From Paenibacillus xylanilyticus (GTDB lineage: Bacteria > Bacillota > Bacilli > Paenibacillales > Paenibacillaceae): a stretch of 64,000 nucleotides of DNA. The notes below the pieces were generated by a model. The model worked only from the letters and a program-made list of their open reading frames with translations, ran no database searches and had not been told where the DNA came from. The stretch is from assembly GCF_009664365.1 (NCBI RefSeq), contig NZ_CP044310.1, positions 2,677,001 to 2,741,000 of the forward strand, read 5' to 3'. Below are positions 17,474-26,531 of this stretch, in pieces (positions within the stretch are counted from its first letter, which is position 1; each line of letters starts with the position of its first letter). Both the position numbers and the translations under genes were made by a program.

Positions 17474-19195
17474 ATGAGTTCAAACGATACAACTTCCTCA
17501 TCGTGGTGGAGAACCTCCACGGTGTATCAGGTATATCCCAAGAGCTTCAACGACACCACGGGTTCAGGTACCGGGGATATTCGGGGGCTGACCGAGAAGC
17601 TCGATTATTTGCAGCACCTCGGAATTGATATTGTGTGGCTGCAGCCGGTATATGTATCTCCGCAGAATGATAATGGTTACGACGTAGCGGACTATTACGA
17701 GATTAATCCGGACTTTGGTACGATGGAAGATTTTGATGAATTATTGAAGGGCCTGAAGGCTCGTGATATGAAACTGATGATTGATATTGTGGTGAACCAT
17801 TCGTCCACGGAACATGAATGGTTCAAGCAAGCGCGTTCATCCAAGGATAATCCGTACCGGAATTATTACATTTGGAAAGATCCGGCTCCGGACGGCGGCG
17901 TACCGAACAACTGGCAGTCCAAATTCGGTGGACCGGCTTGGCAGTACGACGAGCAGACAGGGCAGTACTTCCTGACTTTGTTTGACAAAACCCAGGCCGA
18001 TCTGAACTGGGAAAACGAACAGGTTCGCAAGGCGGTAAGGGACATGATCAAGTTTTGGGCAGAAAAGGGTGTAGATGGTTTCCGGATGGACGTCATTAAC
18101 CTAATCTCCAAGGATCAGCGTTTTCCGAATGATGACGGCAGCGAAGGCCCAGGCGATGGACGTAAGTTCTATACGGACGGACCACGTGTTCATGAATATA
18201 TCACCGAGATGTATGAAGAAGTATTTGGTCCTTACAACATGGTAACGGTTGGAGAGATGTCTTCCACAACACTGGAACATTGCATCCGCTACTCGAATCC
18301 GGCTTCCCGTGAATTTTCAATGACGTTCAATTTCCATCACCTGAAGGTGGATTACCCGAATGGGCAGAAGTGGGAATTGATGCCTTATGATTTTGAAGCG
18401 ATGAAACGTTTGTTCAGTGAGTGGCAGACAGGAATGCAGGCAGGTGGCGGCTGGAATGCACTCTTCCTTAACAACCATGATCAGCCGAGAGCGTTGTCCC
18501 GTTTCGCGGATGATGGGGACTACCGTGCCGAGAGTGCCAAAATGCTGGCAACAACCATCCACGGCATGCAGGGTACGCCTTATGTCTATCAAGGTGAAGA
18601 GATCGGAATGCCGAATCCCGTCTGGAATGACGTAAGCGAATTCCGTGACATTGAATCCACGAATATGTATCGTTTGCTTCAGGAAGAACGCGGAAAGTCA
18701 GCGGAAGAAGCCTTTGCCATCGTGAAAGAGCGCTCCCGAGACAACTCCCGAACGCCGATGCAATGGGATGACAGCAAGAACGCCGGATTCACAACAGGTA
18801 CACCTTGGATCAAAGTAGATGAACGTTACCCTTCGACAAATGTAGCTGAACAATTGGCTGATCCGAATTCGATCTACTATCACTATCGCAAGCTCATTGC
18901 GCTGCGCAAACAGATCCCCGTACTGACAGACGGTCTGTATGAGCGCCTGGATGATGCACATCCCGAAGTATTCGCTTATGCCCGGACAAATGGCAATGCA
19001 ACATTGATCGTTGTGTCCAACTTCAGCGAGAGAGAAGTATCCTTCTCACTCCCAGCAGCGGTCTGGAATGATCATGTATCCGGTAAAATGGCTGAACTGC
19101 TTATTGGCAACACAGACGTGGCACCTGCTCTGGATCAAGTGATCTCACTTAGTCCGTACGCTTCTTATATGTGGCTTGTACCACAACAGGACTAA
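17474..19195 (+). CDS. treC: Trehalose-6-phosphate hydrolase (phospho-alpha-1,1-glucosidase)
   Basis: A 573-residue GH13 enzyme that splits trehalose-6-phosphate into glucose and glucose-6-phosphate in the cytosol. The catalytic residues are Asp206 (GFRMDVINLIS), Glu261 (TVGEMSSTTLEHC) and Asp336 (NNHDQPRALSRF). The features separating TreC from oligo-1,6-glucosidases are present: YPKSFNDTTGSGTGDIRG, RKFYTDGPRVHEY and MTFNFHHLKVDYPNG. Its neighbour is the trehalose PTS transporter 29 nt downstream, an operon that imports and phosphorylates the sugar and then cleaves it. GGAGGCG lies about 7 nt before the ATG. In B. subtilis the equivalent gene is called treA. Confidence 0.95.
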   Translation: MSSNDTTSSSWWRTSTVYQVYPKSFNDTTGSGTGDIRGLTEKLDYLQHLGIDIVWLQPVYVSPQNDNGYDVADYYEINPDFGTMEDFDELLKGLKARDMKLMIDIVVNHSSTEHEWFKQARSSKDNPYRNYYIWKDPAPDGGVPNNWQSKFGGPAWQYDEQTGQYFLTLFDKTQADLNWENEQVRKAVRDMIKFWAEKGVDGFRMDVINLISKDQRFPNDDGSEGPGDGRKFYTDGPRVHEYITEMYEEVFGPYNMVTVGEMSSTTLEHCIRYSNPASREFSMTFNFHHLKVDYPNGQKWELMPYDFEAMKRLFSEWQTGMQAGGGWNALFLNNHDQPRALSRFADDGDYRAESAKMLATTIHGMQGTPYVYQGEEIGMPNPVWNDVSEFRDIESTNMYRLLQEERGKSAEEAFAIVKERSRDNSRTPMQWDDSKNAGFTTGTPWIKVDERYPSTNVAEQLADPNSIYYHYRKLIALRKQIPVLTDGLYERLDDAHPEVFAYARTNGNATLIVVSNFSEREVSFSLPAAVWNDHVSGKMAELLIGNTDVAPALDQVISLSPYASYMWLVPQQD

Positions 19196-19224
19196 ATTAC
19201 ATTATCTAAATAGGAAGTGACAAC

Positions 19225-21240
19225 ATGGCAATCGATAGAAAACAGGTTGAGGAGATCGTACGGGCAGTCGGTGGAAAAGAAAACATCGAAGCTGCGACGC
19301 ACTGTGTCACACGACTCCGGTTCGCCTTGTATGATGAGAGTAAAGTGGATACTGAAGGTCTGGATCAGAATGACCTGGTCAAAGGGCAATTTTCATCGCA
19401 AGGACAATTCCAGGTTGTTATCGGACCTGGACTTGTCGATAAGGTATACGATGAGATGATCCAGATTACCGGCGGTGACCGTGCGTCCAAGGACGATGTG
19501 AAGGCAGCTGCCGGCAAAAAGCAAAATCCGATCCAACGCGCAATCAAAACGCTGTCAGACATTTTTATTCCGATCCTGCCTGCCATTATTACGGCAGGTC
19601 TCCTGCTCGGAATCAACAATATTTTGACAGGACCGGGCATATTTTTTGATGAACAATCGCTGGTTGATGTCTACCCGGCATGGAAGGACCTGGCGTCCAT
19701 CATTAATACCATTGCAAGCACTGCCTTTACCTTCCTTCCTGCCTTAATTGGATGGGCAGCAGTAAAAAGATTCGGCGGAAGCCCGCTGCTGGGGATTGTG
19801 CTTGGGCTGATCCTGGTGCACCCTGATCTGCTGAGTGCTTACAGCTATGCGAATGCAGTAAATGAAGGTACCGTGCCGACCTGGAATCTCTTCGGCTGGC
19901 ACATTGAGAAGATTGGTTATCAAGGCCAGGTTCTGCCGGTATTGGTTTCAGCTTACCTGCTGGCCAAAATTGAGATTTTCCTGAACAAAAGGGTGCATGA
20001 CTCCGTCAAGCTGCTAGTCGTTGCCCCTATAACGTTACTTGTTACCGGATTCCTTGCATTTACCATCATTGGTCCCGTTACATTCGCCATTGCGAATGCG
20101 ATTACATCTGGCCTGATTTATATTTATGAATCCTATGCGGCCCTTGGAGGTCTAATCTATGGTGGTCTGTATGCATTGCTGGTTATTACCGGTATGCACC
20201 ATACGTTCCTGGCGGTCGATGTACAATTGATTGGTAGTCAGGGAGGTACATTCTTGTGGCCGATGCTGGCGCTGTCCAATATCGCCCAAGGCTCTGCAGC
20301 ACTTGCGATGATGCTGGTTCTACGCGAACAGAAGATGCGCGGGCTTGCGGCTACTTCATCCGTATCAGCTTTCCTCGGTGTTACGGAGCCTGCCATCTTC
20401 GGGGTAAACATCCGTTATCGTTATCCGTTTATCTTCGGTATGGTAGGTTCAGCCATTGGTGGCGTTCTGTTGACCATGAATAATGTCCAGGCGACCTCCA
20501 TCGGTGTAGGTGGAGTTCCCGGATTCCTGTCCATCTTCCCGAACAAATGGGGAGTGTTCTTCATTGGCATGGCGATTGTGCTCATCGTTCCATTCGTTCT
20601 GACGGTGATTTTCGGCAGAGCGAAGTTGAGAAAGCAAGATCGCAGCACTAACGCTGAAGCAGTAACCGGAAGCAAAACAACCGCAGTCTCTGCGAGCAAT
20701 ACAGCGGTTTCGGGTGAGGAAGCAGCCGCAGCCGAACGGACACGCACAAATGCACAAGTGGGAGACGAACCGGTGAACACGCTGGAAGTCATGGCCCCAT
20801 TAACAGGAACAGCGGTTCCGCTGGACCAGGTACCGGATCCGGCTTTTGCCGAGAAACAGATGGGTGAAGGGGTAGCCATTGAACCTTCAGGCAATCGAGT
20901 GGTTGCCCCGTTTGATGCCCAGGTTGCACATGTTATCAAGAGCAAACATGCGGTCATTCTGGAACATGCAAGCGGCTTGCAAATTTTGATCCATGTTGGG
21001 ATCAACACGGTATCACTGAAAGGCGAGGGCTTCAACATGCACGTCGAAGCTGGTGAACATGTTAGAGCCGGACAGACGCTGCTCGAATTTGATCGTAATG
21101 TCATTGAAGCTGCTGGACATCCGCTCATTACACCAATCATTATTCCGGATGGTCAGGATATGGTTGATCGGGTAGAAGTCACTACTGGTGACGTTTCATC
21201 GAATCGCAATGGTATACTAACCGTTCATTTGAAGGGATAA
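19225..21240 (+). CDS. treP: PTS trehalose transporter, fused EIIB-EIIC-EIIA
   Basis: A 671-residue phosphotransferase permease importing trehalose as trehalose-6-phosphate. Order: EIIB (residues 1-80, phospho-Cys27 in ATHCVTRLRF); a membrane EIIC domain (about 105-470, with GMHHTFLAVD and TEPAIFGVN); a low-complexity Ala/Thr/Ser linker (about 475-515); and a C-terminal glucose-type EIIA with the phospho-His590 in ILIHVGINT. TreP of B. subtilis and TreB of E. coli lack the EIIA domain and borrow one from another permease, so this is a self-sufficient version. It is the last gene of the treC-treP unit. Confidence 0.93.
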   Translation: MAIDRKQVEEIVRAVGGKENIEAATHCVTRLRFALYDESKVDTEGLDQNDLVKGQFSSQGQFQVVIGPGLVDKVYDEMIQITGGDRASKDDVKAAAGKKQNPIQRAIKTLSDIFIPILPAIITAGLLLGINNILTGPGIFFDEQSLVDVYPAWKDLASIINTIASTAFTFLPALIGWAAVKRFGGSPLLGIVLGLILVHPDLLSAYSYANAVNEGTVPTWNLFGWHIEKIGYQGQVLPVLVSAYLLAKIEIFLNKRVHDSVKLLVVAPITLLVTGFLAFTIIGPVTFAIANAITSGLIYIYESYAALGGLIYGGLYALLVITGMHHTFLAVDVQLIGSQGGTFLWPMLALSNIAQGSAALAMMLVLREQKMRGLAATSSVSAFLGVTEPAIFGVNIRYRYPFIFGMVGSAIGGVLLTMNNVQATSIGVGGVPGFLSIFPNKWGVFFIGMAIVLIVPFVLTVIFGRAKLRKQDRSTNAEAVTGSKTTAVSASNTAVSGEEAAAAERTRTNAQVGDEPVNTLEVMAPLTGTAVPLDQVPDPAFAEKQMGEGVAIEPSGNRVVAPFDAQVAHVIKSKHAVILEHASGLQILIHVGINTVSLKGEGFNMHVEAGEHVRAGQTLLEFDRNVIEAAGHPLITPIIIPDGQDMVDRVEVTTGDVSSNRNGILTVHLKG

Positions 21241-21283
21241 TTACCCACCTGAGCTTTTAAAATATTTGCTTTCTTCTATTCAA

Positions 21284-21327
21284 AACGAACCAGTACAGGT
21301 CTGCGAGCCTGGAACTGGTTCGTTTTT
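21284..21327 (+). terminator. Intrinsic terminator after treP
   Basis: An 11-bp outer stem (21284-21294 with 21314-21324) encloses a small inner hairpin and runs into T residues. Confidence 0.88.
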
Positions 21328-21467
21328 CTTTGGGGTCATGATACACTATGTATAACTAAAATTTAAAATAGACTATCGTTGATCACCGCGTGTATGCATG
21401 TTACGGATGAATTATTCATATGGTTCTGAGGAGAGTTCCTAGTGCGAAGAACGATAGGAGGAGAGCC

Positions 21468-22319
21468 ATGACGCGTGTAGCAGTGATGGTTATACATGGA
21501 CTGGGTATGCAAAAGGATGATTATGCGGATAAATTGATTTCACGTTTGCATAAGGAATTTGACCAAGTGATGGTCATGCGTGGAGCAGCGGAGAAATATT
21601 TGGACATTGAGCCGGTCTTCTGGGCGGATGTCTTTGAAGAGAGGGAAGAGGCGCTGTTCCAACAGCTGGTAAGCTCTCAGCAGTTGAATTATCAGGTGCT
21701 GCGCAGATTTGTGATCCACTATCTGGCGGATGCTGTCGCCTATCAGCCAGTTGAGCATCAAGGCCATAATTATGACGCTGTACACAGGACCCTCAACCGA
21801 GCCATGAATGTACTCGCACAGCGCAACGGTCCCGAAACTCCGCTCTGCGTGATTGCTCATAGCCTGGGTGCTGTCATTGCCAGTAATTTTTTTTATGATC
21901 TCCAGTTTCCATCGAGCCGCGTTCCATCGATCGTGGATGTAACCTCTGCATTGGAGCGGGGAGATACATTAACCAATTTCTATTCGTTTGGAACGACGCT
22001 GCCACTCTGGAGTCTACGTTATCATGACTTTAGCAGTCCGATTCAGGTACCATCCTCCATGGCTGCACAGCAGTACTTTCCCGGGCTGGAGGGGGAATGG
22101 GTTAATTTTTATGATCGGGACGATATTCTTGGATATCCATTACGACCTATCGATCCGGCTTATGAAGCCGCGGTCAAGGAAGATATAGAAATTAACTCAG
22201 GTGGTTTGATTGGGAGCTGGAATCCGCTCAGTCATGGGGGATACTTCGTCAATCGTGCCATGAACCGCAGGATTGCCCAAGGACTGGCACGTACCTGGAC
22301 TTGGGTGAATCGTGAATGA
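21468..22319 (+). CDS. Alpha/beta-hydrolase-fold protein of unknown function
   Basis: A 283-residue protein with the alpha/beta-hydrolase start VAVMVIHGLGMQ (HG oxyanion region) and the nucleophile elbow CVIAHSLGAVIAS. A likely catalytic His is near the C-terminus in LSHGGYF. No signal peptide, so cytosolic. The elbow resembles lipase-like or esterase-like proteins, but the substrate is unknown. AGGAGG at 21456-21461 sets the start at ATG 21468. Two small genes follow in the same direction with short gaps and may be co-transcribed. Confidence 0.75.
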   Translation: MTRVAVMVIHGLGMQKDDYADKLISRLHKEFDQVMVMRGAAEKYLDIEPVFWADVFEEREEALFQQLVSSQQLNYQVLRRFVIHYLADAVAYQPVEHQGHNYDAVHRTLNRAMNVLAQRNGPETPLCVIAHSLGAVIASNFFYDLQFPSSRVPSIVDVTSALERGDTLTNFYSFGTTLPLWSLRYHDFSSPIQVPSSMAAQQYFPGLEGEWVNFYDRDDILGYPLRPIDPAYEAAVKEDIEINSGGLIGSWNPLSHGGYFVNRAMNRRIAQGLARTWTWVNRE

Positions 22320-22361
22320 TATCTATGTATTAGGATACAACTGTTGGAAGGGGGAGTTACT

Positions 22362-22622
22362 TTGGAATGCAGGACAGGCTGTGCCGCATGTTGTATCGCC
22401 ATATCCATCTCTTCACCGATACCAGGCATGGAAGATGGTAAACCGGCAGGTGTACGGTGCGTACAACTGACAGCCGATAATCGATGCAGCATCTTTGGTC
22501 ATCCGGATCGTCCGGCTGTTTGCAGTGGATTACAGGCTTCGGTCGATATGTGTGGAGATTCGGATCAGGAGGCTTTTCATATTTTGAAACGATTGGAAGA
22601 AGAAACGAAACCCGGATTCTAA
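22362..22622 (+). CDS. YkgJ-family cysteine-cluster protein
   Basis: An 86-residue protein with eight or so conserved cysteines, starting [19 protein letters not shown] and continuing with GVRCVQL and [14 protein letters not shown]. This is the zinc/iron-chelating cysteine cluster of the YkgJ (UPF0153) family, whose role is unknown. The start is TTG 22362, because AAGGGGGA ends 6 nt before it; the in-frame TTG at 22344 has no site. It follows the hydrolase by 42 nt. Confidence 0.8.
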   Translation: MECRTGCAACCIAISISSPIPGMEDGKPAGVRCVQLTADNRCSIFGHPDRPAVCSGLQASVDMCGDSDQEAFHILKRLEEETKPGF

Positions 22623-22698
22623 CGTGAAGTTGTTTTATTGAAAAAGGGTAATTATACTTATTATGGAAGTTATATGAGTAGAGAGGAGCATGGGATTA

Positions 22699-22902
22699 AT
22701 GCATCTGGTCAAACAATTTCTGGTCATGACAGCGAATATGATCGCTGAACTGTGGATGGGATTCTATCGACGAAACTCGGACTTCTATGATAAGCAAACT
22801 TCTGGATCGAAAAGTAAAACGGGATATTATGTTTTTGTTATTACTTCTGCAGTGGTTGCAGTAGGTGTGGTCAGCTGGATGTATAATCGTATGTACTCAT
22901 AA
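22699..22902 (+). CDS. Small membrane protein, unknown
   Basis: A 67-residue protein with an amphipathic N-terminal part (MHLVKQFLVMTANMIAELWM), a polar basic middle (DKQTSGSKSKTG) and one C-terminal membrane helix (YYVFVITSAVVAVGVVSWMY). ATG 22699 lies 10 nt after GAGGAG; ATG 22690 is in frame but only 1 nt from that site. No family recognised. It is the last gene before a bidirectional hairpin. Confidence 0.6.
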   Translation: MHLVKQFLVMTANMIAELWMGFYRRNSDFYDKQTSGSKSKTGYYVFVITSAVVAVGVVSWMYNRMYS

Positions 22903-22957
22903 GTGTCTAAGAAGAATGAACCCTGTACGAAACAAGTTCAACGTGTAAAATCAAACC

Positions 22958-22997
22958 AAAGAGTATCCATGGATAACAACCAAGGGATACTCTTTTT
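22958..22997. terminator. Intrinsic terminator between convergent genes
   Basis: An 11-bp stem (22958-22968 with 22985-22995) followed by T residues. The opposite strand has a weaker T-rich tail, so it may also serve the AbrB-family gene. Confidence 0.85.
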
Positions 22998-23013
22998 TTG
23001 GTGTGCTTGTCCC

Positions 23014-24135
23014 TCAGGATCTGGAGGAATGAGCACGCTCTTCTTTTTTCTTCAGCATGTGTGTGAGAAGCAGCTTTAACACGGAGGATACAATGAAGAA
23101 AATAAAAAGGATCCGGAACAGCTGATATCCAGACACCACGGACAGGTTGGCATTGACTTCATGAGCCATGATACTCATCTGATCCATTCCACCTGGCGCC
23201 ATGCTGAGCAGGGAGGTAGCGGCTGAAAGAGAGAACAGCTGCATGAGTACATAACTTAACCCCAGCGAGCCCGCAATGAGGAGAAAACTGCTGAGCACAG
23301 CGAGGGTAATGGTTTGTGTTTTGCGCTGCAGATGCTGAGGCCTGAGCATGAGACCCACATGACTGCCAATCATCAGCTGCGAAATATTCAGCAAGGAGGA
23401 AGGCAAGGGTGATGTTTGCATGGTTGTAGTCAGATGAATGACACACATAACAATCATTGGCCCAAGCATAAACGCTGTAGGAAAACGAAGCTTACGAGCA
23501 GCCCAGGCACCAGCTACACAGAGCGGACCATAGAGAAGGATCTCTGGAAAAAGATTCATCCATGACGCAGCCTGAGCCGCTTGAGGATCAGCTGCAGCGC
23601 CCGCTGCACCGCCAATCCATGGACTGAACACCAGGAAAGGCACACAGAATACAATCAAGATCAACCGAGTCACTTGCAGGAAGGTGACCAGCGTCAGATT
23701 AATGGACTTCATTTCTTCCGCAAGCGATACCATTTGGGACAACCCGCCGGGTATGCTCCCTACCAGGAGAGAAGGGAAATCAAAATCAGTCAGCTTGGAT
23801 GCGATGTACGCGGTTAGCGTACATAATCCAATCAACAGCAGGGTCATGAGCAGCATCATGGGAAGCTGGTGGAGAATGCCCTGCAATGCATCTGCTGTCA
23901 GAGACAACCCGATAGAATAACCGACAATCAGAATCCCATAATCCCGGATGGACGTAGGCCACAGGAGCGGCAGTTTAACGACCTGTGACCCAAGCAGCAT
24001 AAATACCATGGGGCCGAGCAGCCAGGGAATCGGGGTGTGGATGGCTGTGAACAGAAGTCCGCCGAGTACCAAGACGCAGAGACTAAGAATGAACCGGAAA
24101 AAGGCGGAGGGACTGAGCTTAAGCATCAGTTCCAT
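23014..24135 (-). CDS. AbrB-family membrane protein (putative transporter)
   Basis: A 373-residue polytopic protein with about 9-10 transmembrane segments, built from two similar halves. Each half carries a Pro-Gly-Gly motif at an equivalent place (VGSIPGGLSQM and SMAPGGMDQM). This is the pattern of the AbrB/ammonia-monooxygenase-like family (PF05145), not the unrelated transition-state regulator AbrB. The substrate is unknown. No strong ribosome site precedes the ATG at 24135, so the start is tentative. Single-gene unit. Confidence 0.8.
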   Translation of the reverse strand: MELMLKLSPSAFFRFILSLCVLVLGGLLFTAIHTPIPWLLGPMVFMLLGSQVVKLPLLWPTSIRDYGILIVGYSIGLSLTADALQGILHQLPMMLLMTLLLIGLCTLTAYIASKLTDFDFPSLLVGSIPGGLSQMVSLAEEMKSINLTLVTFLQVTRLILIVFCVPFLVFSPWIGGAAGAAADPQAAQAASWMNLFPEILLYGPLCVAGAWAARKLRFPTAFMLGPMIVMCVIHLTTTMQTSPLPSSLLNISQLMIGSHVGLMLRPQHLQRKTQTITLAVLSSFLLIAGSLGLSYVLMQLFSLSAATSLLSMAPGGMDQMSIMAHEVNANLSVVSGYQLFRILFIFFIVSSVLKLLLTHMLKKKEERAHSSRS

Positions 24136-24298
24136 CCGCTTGGTCTTTCTGCTGGATCAGGTTGTATCGATAGTAAGTATGAGTCTGAATTAAGAGTATG
24201 AACCATGTGTGATCACTCCTGATGATAAAATACGTCCTCTGAAAGTTCACTATTTATGGACGGACTACGACATGTTAAGCGAACTTGCTACAGCTTGA

Positions 24299-25603
24299 TT
24301 AGTTTAACCGAACACGTGCTGAAGGTTTGGGTTCTTTAAACATCATATAGTACATCAGCGAGGAAATCACGTATAAACCGCCCGTAATACTAAACGTAAT
24401 GGCGTATCCCCAGTACGTGCCGTATGTGGTTACGAGGTAGGATTGGACAGGCCCCATCGTTGCCCACCCAATCATAAATGCAGTTTGCATCAGGGAATTG
24501 GCAATTCCGCGACGCTTGTCGGAAACTCTGTCTACCAGAATGGCAGATTGAATCGGATTCGCTGCATTCATCAAAGCTTGTCTGAACAAAAAGCTGACCG
24601 AAGCAATGAAAAGTACGTTAGTGAAACCGGTCAACAACAAAAATGGAAGGGAAAACACCTGAAATAGGACTACAGCTCGGACACTTCCGACTTTGGCGGC
24701 AAGCGTCGGCCCGATGAGCATGGAGACGATCGTCATAATTTGTCCAAGCGAAATAAGTAAGCTCATCGCACTTAGCGAAACGGAAAAGCGGTTGGTAAAA
24801 TACAAATTCAGGTAAGGCACAACCAGCCCGGAGCCGAACCCAATCAGTAATTGAGTAATAACAAACTGACCAATCAGTCGGGAGTCATTCTTTTTGTCCG
24901 GTAATTTCCCAGGCTGTTCGGTAGCAGACAGATTTTTATCCTCAGAGGCAACCACCGCAGGAACAGCATTAGTAGTGACAGTCTGTGCGGGAGTTTTATC
25001 ATCGGATACAAACAGCATCGGAATAAATGCGGCCAAAGTTGCTGCTCCCCCAATGAACAATACGGTTTGCAGTCCAGTAACCTTGGCGATTCCCAGTGTG
25101 TGCAGAAGGTCGGCAAACACCCCGCCGCCTAGACTTCCAAGCACCTGCGAGGCAAGCACAAGGGAGGAGTAGTAGCTGAACATCTTCAACCGCTGACTCT
25201 TCTTCACATTTTCGGCGAGAAAAGGAATGGCTAGGACCTGAAATACGCCTGCGAATAGTCCTGAAAATACAGCGAACCAGATCAGGCCGCTCGCCGAATA
25301 ATAAAACGACCGGCCGATAAGAAAGATTCCGCTGAATAAAGCCCCTGCGATTAGCAGTCTTTTTCGGCTGAAACGATCACCACCAAGTCCGATAGGTACA
25401 AACATGATCGCTGTGGCTAACGATTGAATACTTACGATCTGGCCGTTCATTGTATCATTGTAGCCTAGACCCTGAATGTACAGATTGTACAAAACCGAGA
25501 ACATGCCATTTCCGATCTGATACAGGATGCTTGCCAGAAAAAAGAGTTGAATATTTCGGGACCAACCCCGAATCTCAGCATGAATCTGTCGTAAAACTCT
25601 CAA
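24299..25603 (-). CDS. MFS transporter
   Basis: A major-facilitator protein of about 434 residues with 12 predicted membrane segments and a central cytosolic loop of about 45 polar residues (DKTPAQ to KKNDSR). GGDRFSRKRLLIAGALF matches the MFS loop 2-3 signature. The family suggests drug or metabolite efflux, but the substrate is not predictable. The start is likely TTG 25603, 6 nt after GGGGGA; an in-frame ATG at 25627 is the alternative and has no good ribosome site. It is adjacent to the O-methyltransferase on the same strand but separated by about 75 nt. Confidence 0.8.
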   Translation of the reverse strand: MRVLRQIHAEIRGWSRNIQLFFLASILYQIGNGMFSVLYNLYIQGLGYNDTMNGQIVSIQSLATAIMFVPIGLGGDRFSRKRLLIAGALFSGIFLIGRSFYYSASGLIWFAVFSGLFAGVFQVLAIPFLAENVKKSQRLKMFSYYSSLVLASQVLGSLGGGVFADLLHTLGIAKVTGLQTVLFIGGAATLAAFIPMLFVSDDKTPAQTVTTNAVPAVVASEDKNLSATEQPGKLPDKKNDSRLIGQFVITQLLIGFGSGLVVPYLNLYFTNRFSVSLSAMSLLISLGQIMTIVSMLIGPTLAAKVGSVRAVVLFQVFSLPFLLLTGFTNVLFIASVSFLFRQALMNAANPIQSAILVDRVSDKRRGIANSLMQTAFMIGWATMGPVQSYLVTTYGTYWGYAITFSITGGLYVISSLMYYMMFKEPKPSARVRLN

Positions 25604-25703
25604 TTGTAATCCCCCAGTCGTTACCATTGCAGTGATTCCAGTGTAACAGGAAAGGGGGATTTGCGGAAGAATTGACCACTGTTTATTTTGTCATAAGACA
25701 GAA

Positions 25704-26393
25704 TTACGCAATGACACGAGCGATGACCAATCCATCATACCCTTTGCTGCCTACCGTTTGCAGTGCAGTTGCTTCAAGACGAGGGTGATCGGCGATCAGC
25801 TTCAGGAACTGACGTACGCCCTGAACTCTGGGGTCTGCACTCTCTGCATGGATCACTTCACCATCTCTGACGATGTTATCCCCGATAATCAGACTTCCCG
25901 GCCGGGACAGACGGAGCGCCCACCGGAGGTAATCGGGATTGCTCGGTTTGTCTGCATCAATGAAGATCAGATCAAAAGGCTCTCTGTAGTCTTCTTGAAC
26001 GTCAGGAAGGGTTGTTAATGCAGGTCCAATTCTCAGATCAACCTTGTCGATCAGCCCGGCCTGCACCAGATTGGTGCGTGCGATTTCCGCATGATGCGGA
26101 TCAGCTTCTAGCGTAACGACTTTTCCGTGCTCAGGCAGTGCTTTTGCCATCCAGATCGTGCTGTAGGCACCCAGCGTACCTATTTCAAGCACACGTGCTG
26201 ATCCATGGATTTGAAGCAGCAGTTGAAGGAATTTACCTTGGTTAGGAGCAACATCATGGGCTGGCAATCCGGCTTCCGTGTTCCTGCGAAGCGTTTGTTC
26301 CAGTAGAGGGTCCGAGGGAATCAGCAACTGATTCAAATAGTCGTCGACCTGACTCCAAGTATGCTCAAGAGAAGAATGTTCAGTGTTTTTCAT
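25704..26393 (-). CDS. SAM-dependent O-methyltransferase
   Basis: A 229-residue class I methyltransferase of the COMT-like small O-methyltransferase family. Motif I is VLEIGTLGAYSTIWMA, with TLEADPHH (acidic residue binding the SAM ribose), FIDADKP (metal/catalytic Asp region) and IGDNIVRDG. It would methylate a catechol-like or phenolic hydroxyl; the substrate is unknown. ATG 26393 is chosen because GGAAAGGAAG lies 8 nt before it. It is divergent from a LysR regulator across a 138-nt AT-rich gap with a palindrome, which suggests that regulator controls it (inference from layout). Confidence 0.85.
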   Translation of the reverse strand: MKNTEHSSLEHTWSQVDDYLNQLLIPSDPLLEQTLRRNTEAGLPAHDVAPNQGKFLQLLLQIHGSARVLEIGTLGAYSTIWMAKALPEHGKVVTLEADPHHAEIARTNLVQAGLIDKVDLRIGPALTTLPDVQEDYREPFDLIFIDADKPSNPDYLRWALRLSRPGSLIIGDNIVRDGEVIHAESADPRVQGVRQFLKLIADHPRLEATALQTVGSKGYDGLVIARVIA

Positions 26394-26460
26394 AATGGCT
26401 TCTTCCTTTCCAAAAACGATAGTTTGAATTTCATATTTCAACTATAATGATTACAAATAT

Positions 26461-26484
26461 ATAAATAAAATATATATTATTTAT
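26461..26484. promoter_or_regulatory. Candidate LysR operator in the divergent gap
   Basis: The inverted repeat ATAAATAA / TTATTTAT with an 8-nt spacer is centred between the O-methyltransferase and LysR genes. It fits the interrupted dyads LysR proteins bind, but the AT richness makes chance likely enough to keep confidence low. Confidence 0.4.
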
Positions 26485-26531
26485 GAAAACATAAATTAAA
26501 ATTATGTATTGCAGATATAGGAGTGACGGAA

